The notes beneath the pieces are model-generated. The model saw only the letters and a list, made by a program, of their open reading frames with translations. It was not told the DNA's origin and searched no databases. Positions 42,201-51,295 of a DNA stretch of 64,000 nucleotides are shown here, piece by piece (the stretch's first letter is position 1; each line of letters starts with the position of its first letter). The stretch is from Nothopassalora personata (taxonomy: Eukaryota; Ascomycota; Dothideomycetes; Mycosphaerellales; Mycosphaerellaceae), in the NCBI GenBank assembly GCA_033816765.1, contig CM066292.1:3534001-3598000 (forward strand), given 5' to 3'. The position numbers and the translations under genes are program-made.

Positions 42201-43402
42201 GTGCCTCTTCACCCATATGCTCACCACTTTTCTTGCTTTGTAGTGTTCCAGCCGGCGCTTTGGGGTTCAATGGGCTCGATGACCCGCTGCCAGCCAGCGT
42301 GGCGGCTCGTGATCTGTTCCTTTTCGGCGATGAACTTGTAACTGCCGTGTTGGCATTGTTGCGCCTTTCCTCCTCAAGCTGGTCGCTGACTTGTACAGCT
42401 GCTTGAGCCACTGCGGAGACATCGGCGGTTATGGGTTGAACTCCTAAAGGATGATAGATGTTCGGATCTTCGTCCACATCCCAGTTTCCTTTCTGAGCCG
42501 CCCAGTCGCGGAAGCCAGATGCACCGTCAATGAAAGCACCAAGACCTGCAATCATCTGGGTCCCGATCTTATGCTCTCCAGTAGCGCGGACCATCTCCAG
42601 ATGTGTCATGACAGTGGCAGCCATATCTCGCAGAAAGTTAATCGCATCTCCATCCAGGCCATCACGTCCCCTGTCATCAAGTACACAGTAGGCTCCGATG
42701 TTGATCCCCTTGGGAGTTGTGATTGGCACTCCAGCGTAGAATCTTGCTTTCGGCCCGCCTGTCACGAACGGACGGTCACAAAACCTGGTGTCGCCGCTCA
42801 AGTCGTTCACGATATGAACTTGACTAGAGTGTGGGTCGTCTTTGTTGGAGCCTTGGTTGGCGGGAAGCATGACCGTGTGCTCACAAACGCTGTAACCTCG
42901 TGGGATCTTGGTGTGGCCCAGCCACAAGTCGTCCTGACCATCATGCACTGAATCGTCCTGGAGGCTCAAGGTCTTCGTACTCTCCGCAAGCACATACGCA
43001 TACTGTGAGTCGAAGAAGAACAGCATAGCACGGCGGGTGCGTAGTCGGAGCGCTCCCAGCTGGCAGAAGGCCGTCAGAGCACGATCCGGCGAAGAGAAGG
43101 GCGTATGCGCCTTGACAGAGTCCTCATTGCCAACGTCGCACAGTGGCGGACCAGCCTTGGTCAGTTCCCGTATCGGCTGATAATATCTTCACAACAAGTA
43201 TCAGCCATGATGTCGCCGAGCTGGGTGGCAAGACAGCCTCGTAATGAGCACACCTATAGAACTCCCGCTCCCGCCTGCCCTCGTACAACAGCTTCCTCCT
43301 CTCGCTTTTGAGAGTATCGACAGCTTGGGACGCCATCTTGCCATTGACGCCCTCAGCGCCAAGACCGCTGCTGCCAAGTGCGCATTCTTCGTCGATGGAC
43401 AT
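39278..43402 (-). CDS. Hybrid histidine kinase with GAF domain and receiver
   Basis: Fungal hybrid sensor kinase feeding a phosphorelay (Ypd1-type). Exons 43254-43402, 39757-43186 and 39278-39700 (introns 67 and 56 nt), about 1333 aa. Order: N terminus MSIDEECALGSSG..., conserved REREFYRYYQPIRELTKAGP spanning intron 1, an RALTAFCQLGALRLRTRRAM helix, then a GAF domain (MLFFFDSQYAYVLAESTKTL, FYAGVPITTPKGINIGAYCV, RDMAATVMTHLEM). After a Ser-rich linker comes HisKA with phospho-acceptor H648 (SDFISTISHELRSPLHGILG), then HATPase_c (N box INLVSNALKYTSKG, G boxes SVSDTGRGMSRDF and GTGLGMNLVAKIV). The C-terminal receiver has VSLLLVDDN, phospho-acceptor D1259 (VVLMDINMPILNGFEA), and the FLTKPV lysine. 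There is no transmembrane segment, so the sensor is probably cytosolic; the ligand is unknown. Confidence 0.93.
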
Positions 43403-45523
43403 GTGATTCTGAGAGGTGTCGTTCGTTCGTGGTGGTCGCCGTCGCTTCTCCGATCGTTCAGCCAGGGATCAATGCGATATCCGAAGATCCAGCGGGCCCA
43501 AACGCGTACGCGCAAATCGGGAGAGTTTCGATGCCGTGGAGAAATCAGGGTCCAGTGCAACAAATAATCAAACGACGGATGGTTGAGCGTCTGCTGCTGA
43601 TGGTTTCGTGAGAAGGGGTTGTCACAGTAGCAGGAAGTCCCACATAGCCGCACAACAAAGTTGTTCTGGAGAGTCGGGATCGAGATCGAAGGCCACCCCC
43701 CCCCGTTCTTTGTGCCGTGCTGCGGTAGACTAGAACTACGCCACAAGTCCTCTCGACCTGATCGGCGATTGGCAAATGTGCAAACAAGTTTTCCTGAGGC
43801 CACGGAGACGTTCAGTGAATGGAGACCGACATGTGTATATACATGGCCTACATTCAAGTACCAAGACAGTCCAACTGGCACCAATGTCATCTTGTCCGAC
43901 TCACAAACGACGTTGGACAACAGAGGTGCTGTGGTGCACGGCTCGGGCATCTTCTATGCCACGAGACTTGAGATGTACATCGAACATGTACTTGTGAGAC
44001 CGTAAATTACTGACACATATACACCGCTTCATCCTCATGATCCATCCAGATCACCTCAGCGACACAGGCAAAGATCTGATATTCAATACGCATCGCTCAG
44101 GTCCTTGCTCTGGTGCTTGCGCGACATCGAGGTCCTGCGATAATCGACAATCCTAACCCAGCACGTCATGGTCATGCCGCAAGCAAGACCACGTCCCAGC
44201 GCCATCACCTCTTCCTCTATGCTTTCCATGACGTGCACACTGTCCGTGTACGATAAAACTATGCTGAGGCCGTCTTAAACTGTTGGTTCATGAGCTTGCT
44301 GAGATCAGCTTTGCGTCTTCGAACAAGTCTCTTCAGACTACTGGGCACACCGGCCTCGAGATCATGCATTTGTGCCATCACATCGTCCAGAGGCATCGCA
44401 CAGCCAACCGTCGTATGCTGAGACAATTCTCAAGCACCCTCGTGGCAGTAAGAAAGTTTTAATGAAGGAAAGTCAAAACATGGTTTTGGCATGTCAGGAA
44501 TCTCACTGCAAGGATCTCCACCGAAGACGGGTGGCAGGCAGCGCAGCCTTTCCGAGCCAGATTTAGCCAAGATGAGCACGGCATGCTCCGTAATGGCAGA
44601 CATGGAGGTCATTCACAAGCTTGGCCAGTGAAGCAGTCTGCGACATGGCATGCATGGCAGGGAGCCGGCGGTCTTCCATTTGACGTTGAGCGGTCACTAC
44701 GATGACTGCAGTGTGCGGCCATGATGGAGGCTGTGTTCCTATCAATTGTCAGAAATGTCGTTAAAGGTCTGGGATGAAAACGTGGAGGCTCAGGGTTGAT
44801 GGATGAAGGCAGACACGAAGATGGCGATAACTGTGATCCCTGCTACATCAGCTCGAGCAGCCTGCGGTAGAATTACGCTCGAGCTAAGAAGGTAAGTATC
44901 ACCACCACCCCATCGCCCAATGCGCGCTTACCAACGACCTCACCAATATCGACCTACCACGTCCTCACATGTACAACACCATGAGTTATGAGTTAGTACT
45001 GGTGATCTGGATCGGTGGAAAGCCAAAACATGGTGGGTCTGTAAGCGTCATTTCCCTCGACCACGACGACGAGCCCGATGAGGACCTCTGGCCCAGTCTC
45101 ACAGCTGATGTACGCACAGGTTGTGTCCCATTGCTGTCAGTCAGTTGTGTTCGACTCCCTTCCTAAGCCTTACGCCGAGGAGGGTGTCAGTTCAAATTCT
45201 ATACTGCAGCGTTCGAGCTGGGGCGGACGACTTCGAAGTAAATGAGCAAAGTCGACAGGCAAAGGATGATGAGCGCTACAAGTGCAAAGGGTCTCCTGTG
45301 GCCAGATAACGATGTGGACATGTAGATGGACAGCAGAAATGCAGTGATGCTACTGTAATGGTACTTACTGCAGGGATGTTCGCGGAACGAGATGGAGGCT
45401 CATCCCGAGGCTAGTGCCGATCGTCTCGGGTAGCTGTTTGGAGCTTCTCAATGTCCCTCTCATAACACTCTCAGCTCTGTGCTGTAATCACTTTTGATCG
45501 GGACCGATCTACCAAACACAACC
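43403..45523. other. Intergenic, divergent upstream region of kinase and HTD2
   Basis: 2.1 kb between two divergent starts. A run of ten C lies at 43686-43695. Scattered frames of 60-110 codons carry no recognisable domain, and several open from non-ATG codons. I see no gene. Confidence 0.5.
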
Positions 45524-46681
45524 ATGGCAACGTCAACGCGATACCTCAGGCCGCAATGGCTCTCCAAATCAGCCACACGCCGTGTTCCATCCATAGCACG
45601 ATACACCTCCTCCTTCGCCCACCTACAAGATGAATTGCCCAGACGAGAGATCCAACCCACCTTCGAAGACCTCTCACCCCAGTCCTCCTACCGCCTGGAC
45701 ACAACCCTCGCCGACTTCCTCCCCGACACAAATCCCCCACCAGTCCTCCCTCCGACGCACCCCGCCAACATCCTCCCCATACCCCACCACATAGTCTACT
45801 TCGAACCCAGCAAACGCAGCAGCGAGATGCTTCCAGACGGCACAAACCCGGATCACGCCCCCGGCGATCCCTTTCCACGAAGAATGTGGGCAGGAGGCAG
45901 AGTCCTCTATAACCAAGATAACCCTTTACTCTTAGACGGCAGCAGAGGCGTCATGGCCGAGTTCATCCGTAACGTAACCATCAAAGGAAACGAAGGCGAC
46001 GAGAAAGTCTTCGTGAGCATCGAACGTCGAATGGCCAAAGCAACTGAAGACGAAGTCACTCGCCTCGCAACCGCATCCCAGCGGATCGACACCGCAGAGT
46101 CGAACCAAGCCAAAATCGACCTGAACCATCGAGTGCGGCAAAGGCTATGGCGTGATAACGATGAAGACTTCGGTCCTGCTTCCATCCTCGAAACAAGAAA
46201 CATCGTCTTCATGCGCAGCCGCTCAAAAGAACAGGCCGCCGCCGAAGCAGCAAAACCACCCGGGAAAACCCTCAAACCAACCCATAAAGCCGACTACGTC
46301 CACACAATCCTCCCTACCCCTTCTCTTCTCTTCCGCTTCAGTGCCCTAACCTTTAACGCACACGCGATCCATCTCGATCCAGACTACTCGCGCAACGTAG
46401 AAGGACATCGAAACCTTCTATTCCACGGGCCTTTGAGCTATACATTCCTCCTTACTTTGCTCCGGCAGCAGTTGGGGAAGAGGGGAAACGAGGTGATTAA
46501 GAAGATTGAGTATAGGAATGTTGCGCCATTGTACTGTGGTGAGGAGGTAACGTTTTGTGGGACGCAGACGGAGGAGCATAAGTGGGAGGTTTGGGCGCAG
46601 GGGCCTGGGGGAGGCGTTGCGGTCAAGGGGACGGTGGTGACAGAGCAGGGGAGGATCGACAAGACGGATTTAGGCATGTGA
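45524..46681 (+). CDS. HTD2: Mitochondrial 3-hydroxyacyl-thioester dehydratase (HTD2 type)
   Basis: Hot-dog-fold dehydratase; yeast Htd2 performs the dehydration step of mitochondrial type II fatty-acid synthesis, which supplies lipoic acid. Single exon, 385 aa from the ATG at 45524. The N terminus (MATSTRYLRPQWLSKSATRR) is basic and Ser/Arg-rich, a good mitochondrial presequence. The N-terminal hot-dog half includes PHHIVYFEP, RRMWAGGRVLYNQ and FVSIERRMAK. The catalytic half shows LLFRFSALTFNAHAIHLDPD, the Asp/His signature region of MaoC-like hydratases, followed by VEGHRNLLFHGPLSYTFLL. The C terminus has EYRNVAPLYCGEEVTFCG. Fungal relatives are sometimes annotated as mesaconyl-CoA hydratase-like; Htd2 is the more likely role. 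The stop is 98 bp from the convergent PHA2 stop. Confidence 0.85.
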   Translation: MATSTRYLRPQWLSKSATRRVPSIARYTSSFAHLQDELPRREIQPTFEDLSPQSSYRLDTTLADFLPDTNPPPVLPPTHPANILPIPHHIVYFEPSKRSSEMLPDGTNPDHAPGDPFPRRMWAGGRVLYNQDNPLLLDGSRGVMAEFIRNVTIKGNEGDEKVFVSIERRMAKATEDEVTRLATASQRIDTAESNQAKIDLNHRVRQRLWRDNDEDFGPASILETRNIVFMRSRSKEQAAAEAAKPPGKTLKPTHKADYVHTILPTPSLLFRFSALTFNAHAIHLDPDYSRNVEGHRNLLFHGPLSYTFLLTLLRQQLGKRGNEVIKKIEYRNVAPLYCGEEVTFCGTQTEEHKWEVWAQGPGGGVAVKGTVVTEQGRIDKTDLGM

Positions 46682-46779
46682 TACCAGTGATGATGAGTTA
46701 TGAAGACGATGTTGTATAGGACACCATGTACAGCCCTACCAATGGTACCCCATGACGTGTACAGAGCACGCAGCTGCCT
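46682..46779. terminator. Shared 3' region of HTD2 and PHA2
   Basis: Only 98 bp separate the two convergent stop codons, so the transcripts very probably overlap at their 3' ends. Confidence 0.5.
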
Positions 46780-48031
46780 TCATCCTCTCACATTCAACTT
46801 ATTCTCCCAACTCCCCAGCCACCTCCAATTCTCCGCCACCCTCCCCAAATCTCCCAATGCCTCATTCACCGCCCCGCCCTCTTCCTCGGCCCTCTTCCTT
46901 CCCTTGAGCTCGACGAAGAAGATATAATGCCACGGCAGCTCCCCACTAGGCCTCGTATTGATACTCGTCAGATTCAGACGATGCCTCTTAAACACCGCCA
47001 ACGAATCTGCCAACGCACCCGGAGCCTCATGCGAAACTGTGAAGGAGATGAGAGACTTGTATTGCTCCATTTCTGCTTTCTCATCAACGCTGGCAGCGGG
47101 ACTCAGCGGCGGAGGGCGAGCCATTTTGCGCAAGACGAAGAAACGAGTAGAGTTTCCCTCATTATCTTCGATTCCTTCCGCTAGGATGTCCAGGCCATTC
47201 ATCGACGCCGCGATTTTCGAGGATATGGCTGCGGAAATCCCTGTAGGGTCCTGTGATACGAATTCGGCGGCTTTGCTGGTTGACGAGACGTCCTGACGTT
47301 CGATGCCTTTGAGGTAGGTTGAGAGGAAGAGCTTGCATTGACCCCAGGCTTGGGGGTGGGAGTAGAGTTTCTTGATGTGCGTAAGGTCACAGGCAGGGTG
47401 AGTTCTCGGCGTCCCGGGTTGAGGGGGGGCCTGCGTAGGAGTGACGTTTCCAGACGCATTGGGCGAGTCCTCTGTCTTGAGCTTTCGCCACGGGAGGTCA
47501 GTCCTTCGTCGTTCTTGGCTAGATTCTGATGCTGTGCGGGATTTGCGTGGGAAGCGGCCCAGGAGGCAGTGTCGAACGGGGATGTAGACTTCTCCTTCGA
47601 CTAGAATGTCTGGGTATCGGCCGTTGAGGTCGGCGAAGAGGTCGAGGGTGAAGACTACAGAGCCATTGGAGGAGTTCTCGAATGGGACGACGCCGTGAGC
47701 GACACTGCCGCTTTGGACTGCGGAGAAAACGTCTTCGATGGAGACTTGTGGTTGGAGGTCGTATTTCGATTCAGGGAACTCAGTGGCAGTGGCCTGGGAG
47801 GCGTGTTAGTGACTGTAATGCTTTCACGATATGTGTGATAGGTGTGATGAAAAGTCTCGGTATCCATGACTGATTTCTCGCGAGACGTCTCTCGCAGCCG
47901 CATCGTCATTTAGCAGTGCTTTTATAAGACACGAAAGGGTCTAGAGAAGGCCCGCGAGCAGATGTATGACTTACTTGGTGGGTATACGAGGCCCTTGGAC
48001 CAAGGAAGGCCACTGCTGGCTTTTCACCCAT
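46780..48031 (-). CDS. PHA2: Prephenate dehydratase
   Basis: Converts prephenate to phenylpyruvate, the committing step to phenylalanine. Exons 47975-48031 and 46780-47793, about 356 aa; the intron (181 nt) is much longer than others in the window and contains ATGs. The first exon encodes MGEKPAVAFLGPRASYTHQ, the classic start of the catalytic domain (LGPxGSYTxQ). Then come SIEDVFSAVQSGSVAHGVVP followed by FENSSNGSVV, the family's substrate-binding region, SHPQAWGQCK, and the catalytic TRF motif in NEGNSTRFFVL. The C-terminal ACT domain (SFTVSHEAPGALADSLAVFK, NLTSINTRPSGELPWHYIFF) binds phenylalanine for feedback. Longer in-frame N-terminal extensions exist but the 48031 ATG matches the family. 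Confidence 0.94.
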
Positions 48032-48599
48032 GGCGTGGAATGAAAGCGCACGTCTTGTGCGTGTAGAGGTCTCTTCTATCGTGTTTCCGCCATATAACAT
48101 GCAGGCTTCAGGAGTGCAGCATAGCCGTGACTTCGGTGCTCTGAGAACGGACAGGGTGCTGTCGCGTGCTGGCAAGGATGAAAGGACGTCTGGCTGATCA
48201 CACTGGCTTCGAAGGTTTCAACTCAGAGGTACAACAGATGACATAATAGTGTCCGAAGGTGTTTCCATCATAGGTGCACATCAGCCTTGCAACAAGGCAG
48301 TGGACGAGTAGAGCAGAAGATAGTGAGGGACGGCAAGAAGGACTGAGGCAGCTGCACCTGCCACATGCAAGCGAAAGCGGCATCACGGAACTGTTGCCAA
48401 GATATATCTTCTCGAACTGCAACGCTCTGTTGAGGTAGAGACAGTATCTAGTTAGGTCGACCATACGCAATTTCAAAGTAAAGCATTCTCGCCGTTCCGA
48501 CCAAAGCATGTGCGTAGATTGTGCTTTCAGATAGAAAGCATGTCGTGAGAAGATCTCACCCACCCTCCACTTTGTGCGTCTAGTCGTGGGTATCGAAGC
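48032..48599. other. Intergenic, PHA2 promoter and eRF1 3' flank
   Basis: About 570 bp; a 121-codon minus-strand frame here (48198-48563) shows no domain. No gene is supported. Confidence 0.5.
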
Positions 48600-49016
48600 T
48601 CAAAGCGTGCTCCGGCGCGTCTTGATGATGTGCTCGAGTGCTTGAGAGTCCCGTCGAGAAGACGCGCTCCTCCTCCTAGGTTGTGATGCTGGCTCGCAGT
48701 GGCGAAGAGATCTGTACTTCGAGGTCAGCGAGTGCCGTGGCTTTAGGGATGCAATCTGAAATACCTTGGGTCGGTGGCTCATCCGCATCATCTTCGTCGC
48801 TGGATCCTGTCTGGCGAGTAGCTTCTTGGCGAACAACTTGGCTTTGCTGTGACTGTTCAAGTCCTTTGCCACTACCAGATCCTTGTCTGTCTCTATCTCT
48901 GCTGGGACAGTAGCAGTTGCAGCCTCCTCGATGTGCTGCGCGACGGGCGCCTTGGCACTTTCAGTCAGTGCTGGTGTTTTGTCTTTTGGCGCCTCGTCTA
49001 CGAGGATGTCCACTGG
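48600..49016 (-). other. In-frame open extension after the eRF1 stop codon
   Basis: Directly after the eRF1 TGA (49017-49019) the same frame stays open for 138 sense codons until TGA at 48600-48602. It begins PVDILVDEAPKDKTPALTES and continues with AKAPVAQHIEEAATATVPAE and FAKKLLARQDPATK. There is no ATG near its start, so it is not an ordinary separate gene. It could be translated by stop-codon readthrough (UGA followed by C), by an alternative splice removing the stop, or it could be chance. A possible intron (GTATTT donor after HRPK, CCTAG acceptor) would give a shorter end, EEERVFSTGLSSTR.... See findings. Confidence 0.45.
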
Positions 49017-50321
49017 TCAATCGTCGTAGAACTCATCATCGTCATCTTCGTCAACAAGCTGCTCAAAGTTGAGCGCGTAGCGCAAAATCGCGCCAATCCC
49101 ACCGAATCCGCGTACAAACTGGTTACCCTCCGAAGAACGATCGGAGACGAATTCGAGTTGAGCACCAAAGTCGCGGTACTTTTCAGCCAGCCACTCCAAG
49201 AACGGCATTTGGTCAATGACTTCCATCTCCTGGCCAGTCTCCTTGTCCATGAACATGGAACGGTCCTGCTCCTGCTGCTTTGTCGTGTGGAGGATAAACT
49301 CACCGCGCTCGCTGCTCTTGAGCTGCCAGCGGGTCATTTCCAAGTTCTCGTACACGATCAAAGTCTCAGCAGCACCCGCCTCGAGAGCCTTCAAAGTATC
49401 ACCAATACCGTAGCAGACTTTTCCGCTGTCCTGGCTGATATGGTCGAAATAAGTGTTGATCAGCTTCTTCTCTTGGATGAACTTGACGTTGGAAAGCGTC
49501 TCTGCGGAAAGTTCAATAGCCTGGTTGAAGCCGTTCTCACCACCGTAGCTGACATCGACGACCTTGATAACCTTGGCCTGGAGACGCTGGTCGAACAGGT
49601 CGGACTGGTTCAGGTCGTTCTTGAAGTCTGCACTTCCAGCAAGGATGAGTCCAGCCACGTTGACCTTGTCAGCTGTGATGAAGTTCTGGACAGCCATTTC
49701 TGCGACCTTTCGCACGTAGTTGTGCCGTTTCTCTTCTCTCAGGCGCGCGAAACGCAGCGCAGACTGACCACCACGACCGTGCTTCTTTGGCAGATCGACG
49801 CTGAACTTGGCAACGACATCTCTCGTGTTTCCAGACAGGGTACCGAAGAGGGCTCCGTTACCGTCCATGATGATGAAACCGAATTTCTGATCCGACTCCA
49901 ACAGCTCGCTCAGCGCCTCGGTGTGAAACTTGTTGTCGCAGAGATATAGGGAGGTGTTGATCGGCTTGAACGGCTCGAAGTCGATGTTGATCTTTCGCTC
50001 TTTTCCTTCGCTGGTGATGATTTCACCACAGTACACGACCAATCCATTCGGCGGGACTTTGGAGTACAGCTTCAGACGCTGCTGGGTCGAGGTAATGGCG
50101 GACAGGACCGACAGACGGTTGACACGAGATTTGATGTTACTAGCAGTTCCAAACTCTTCTGCCAACATCTTGGCCGCACGCGACACCTGATCCTTGGGCG
50201 GGATGATCAAGCTGATCATGGAGGTACCATTGCCTCGCGCCTGTTCGAGGCGCTTGATGAGCTTCTTGACTTTCCATATCTCGATATTCTTCTCGGCGTC
50301 GTTCGCTTGGGGAGCCGACAT
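49017..50321 (-). CDS. SUP45: Translation release factor eRF1
   Basis: Recognises all three stop codons in the ribosomal A site and triggers peptide release with eRF3. No intron is needed; 434 aa. Start [20 protein letters not shown] at 50321; an upstream non-ATG extension is ignored. Stop-recognition motifs in domain 1: GTS (residues 32-34), NIKS (62-65; [11 protein letters not shown]) and YxCxxxF (YLCDNKF, 126-132). Domain 2 has the catalytic GGQ loop at 184-186 ([20 protein letters not shown]). Domain 3, which binds eRF3, includes [18 protein letters not shown] and the acidic tail [11 protein letters not shown]. All catalytic residues are intact. It is divergent from AVT1. Immediately after the stop, the frame stays open (see the previous entry). 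Confidence 0.97.
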   Translation of the reverse strand: MSAPQANDAEKNIEIWKVKKLIKRLEQARGNGTSMISLIIPPKDQVSRAAKMLAEEFGTASNIKSRVNRLSVLSAITSTQQRLKLYSKVPPNGLVVYCGEIITSEGKERKINIDFEPFKPINTSLYLCDNKFHTEALSELLESDQKFGFIIMDGNGALFGTLSGNTRDVVAKFSVDLPKKHGRGGQSALRFARLREEKRHNYVRKVAEMAVQNFITADKVNVAGLILAGSADFKNDLNQSDLFDQRLQAKVIKVVDVSYGGENGFNQAIELSAETLSNVKFIQEKKLINTYFDHISQDSGKVCYGIGDTLKALEAGAAETLIVYENLEMTRWQLKSSERGEFILHTTKQQEQDRSMFMDKETGQEMEVIDQMPFLEWLAEKYRDFGAQLEFVSDRSSEGNQFVRGFGGIGAILRYALNFEQLVDEDDDDEFYDD

Positions 50322-50595
50322 GGTTGCGGGTTGTCGGAGCGTGGCTCGCTCACTGTGTCGGGCGTAGGTGTCAGTAGGGTAACAAGAAGTCACGGTTGAG
50401 GGACAAAATTTTGTGGCGCAGACAATGGCCGGGGATTCAATTCACAGCAAGCGCAAGCAGCGGCACCGAACGTAGCACTCACCTTGCTGCAATGACACGG
50501 GCGCAGAATGCTAGAAACACACTGATGAGTGGCAGAGCAGCTTTCGCAGGCTCTGTGGGCAGGCAGGCAGGCAGGCAGTCCGAGTGATGTCGAGC

Positions 50596-50629
<34 letters not shown>

Positions 50630-51295
50630 CGAAATTCAACGTCACACCCGTCGTTGCTTTAGTTCCAGTCATCCCCCACATGGACATGGTCTTCCCGATG
50701 GTTTTCCCGATGGTCTTCCCGGTGTTAGTTAGTTCTATTACGCCGGGCGATGACTACAGTACGTGCACGCCCTCGTCCTACTGCTACGTACTGTCACACC
50801 GACCGCTCTGCGCATGTGATACAGTACAGTACATCCCACATGTACAGACGTTAAGGTTTGCGCATCAACTAGCGACATGCCTCTGTAGGACCCGATAGTA
50901 AGTCATCTGAGAGGCAGGCGCCTCAACCGGTCCACTTCCACCCGCCGGCGGTTCGAATAGTCTCTCGTCACAACCCAGCACTTCTATCGGCTTCACCCTA
51001 ATCTCCAGATAGGCTTTCTCTCCGCTTCCTCTTCCTTCTGTGCGCCATCCTTGCGCCCTATCAAAATTGCTTTGCCGGAGGTCTCGCCATGTGCCGGTCT
51101 AAGATATGCAGTCTGCTTTCCTTGTGAAAACTTCGTCGGCTGTTGCAGCTTCTTCGTCAGAGAAGACGGCTTCCTCCCACAGCTTGAAACTCTAGCTTCC
51201 GGGGAGGTACGTCGGGATCTGCTAAGAAGAACCACACCATCCGCCTAACACAAGCTGCATTGCTAGAAGAACATCCTGCGCGCACGTCGCGAGCA
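50322..51295. promoter_or_regulatory. Divergent upstream region eRF1/AVT1 with simple repeats
   Basis: 974 bp between divergent starts. It contains a GGCA tetramer run (about 50558-50577), an ACG trinucleotide run (50596-50628), and a repeated GATGGTTTTCCC/ GATGGTCTTCCC motif near 50697-50720. No gene is supported; a possible 5' intron acceptor (TTGCTAG at 51260-51266) lies just before the AVT1 start. Confidence 0.5.
50596..50628. repeat. (ACG)11 trinucleotide repeat
   Basis: Eleven perfect ACG units, just upstream of eRF1 on its non-coding flank. Likely length-polymorphic. Confidence 0.95.

Noticed and set aside
43403..45523. Several 60-110 codon frames in the kinase/HTD2 intergenic region
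   Set aside because: Short, mutually overlapping, several without ATG, and no domain.
48849..49949. 366-codon plus-strand frame antisense to eRF1
   Set aside because: It mirrors the codon structure of eRF1 on the other strand, has no recognised domain and is most simply a shadow.
50940..50985. GGTTCGAAT motif, considered as a tRNA B box
   Set aside because: No matching A box, anticodon arm or acceptor stem could be folded around it. No tRNA gene was found elsewhere in the window.
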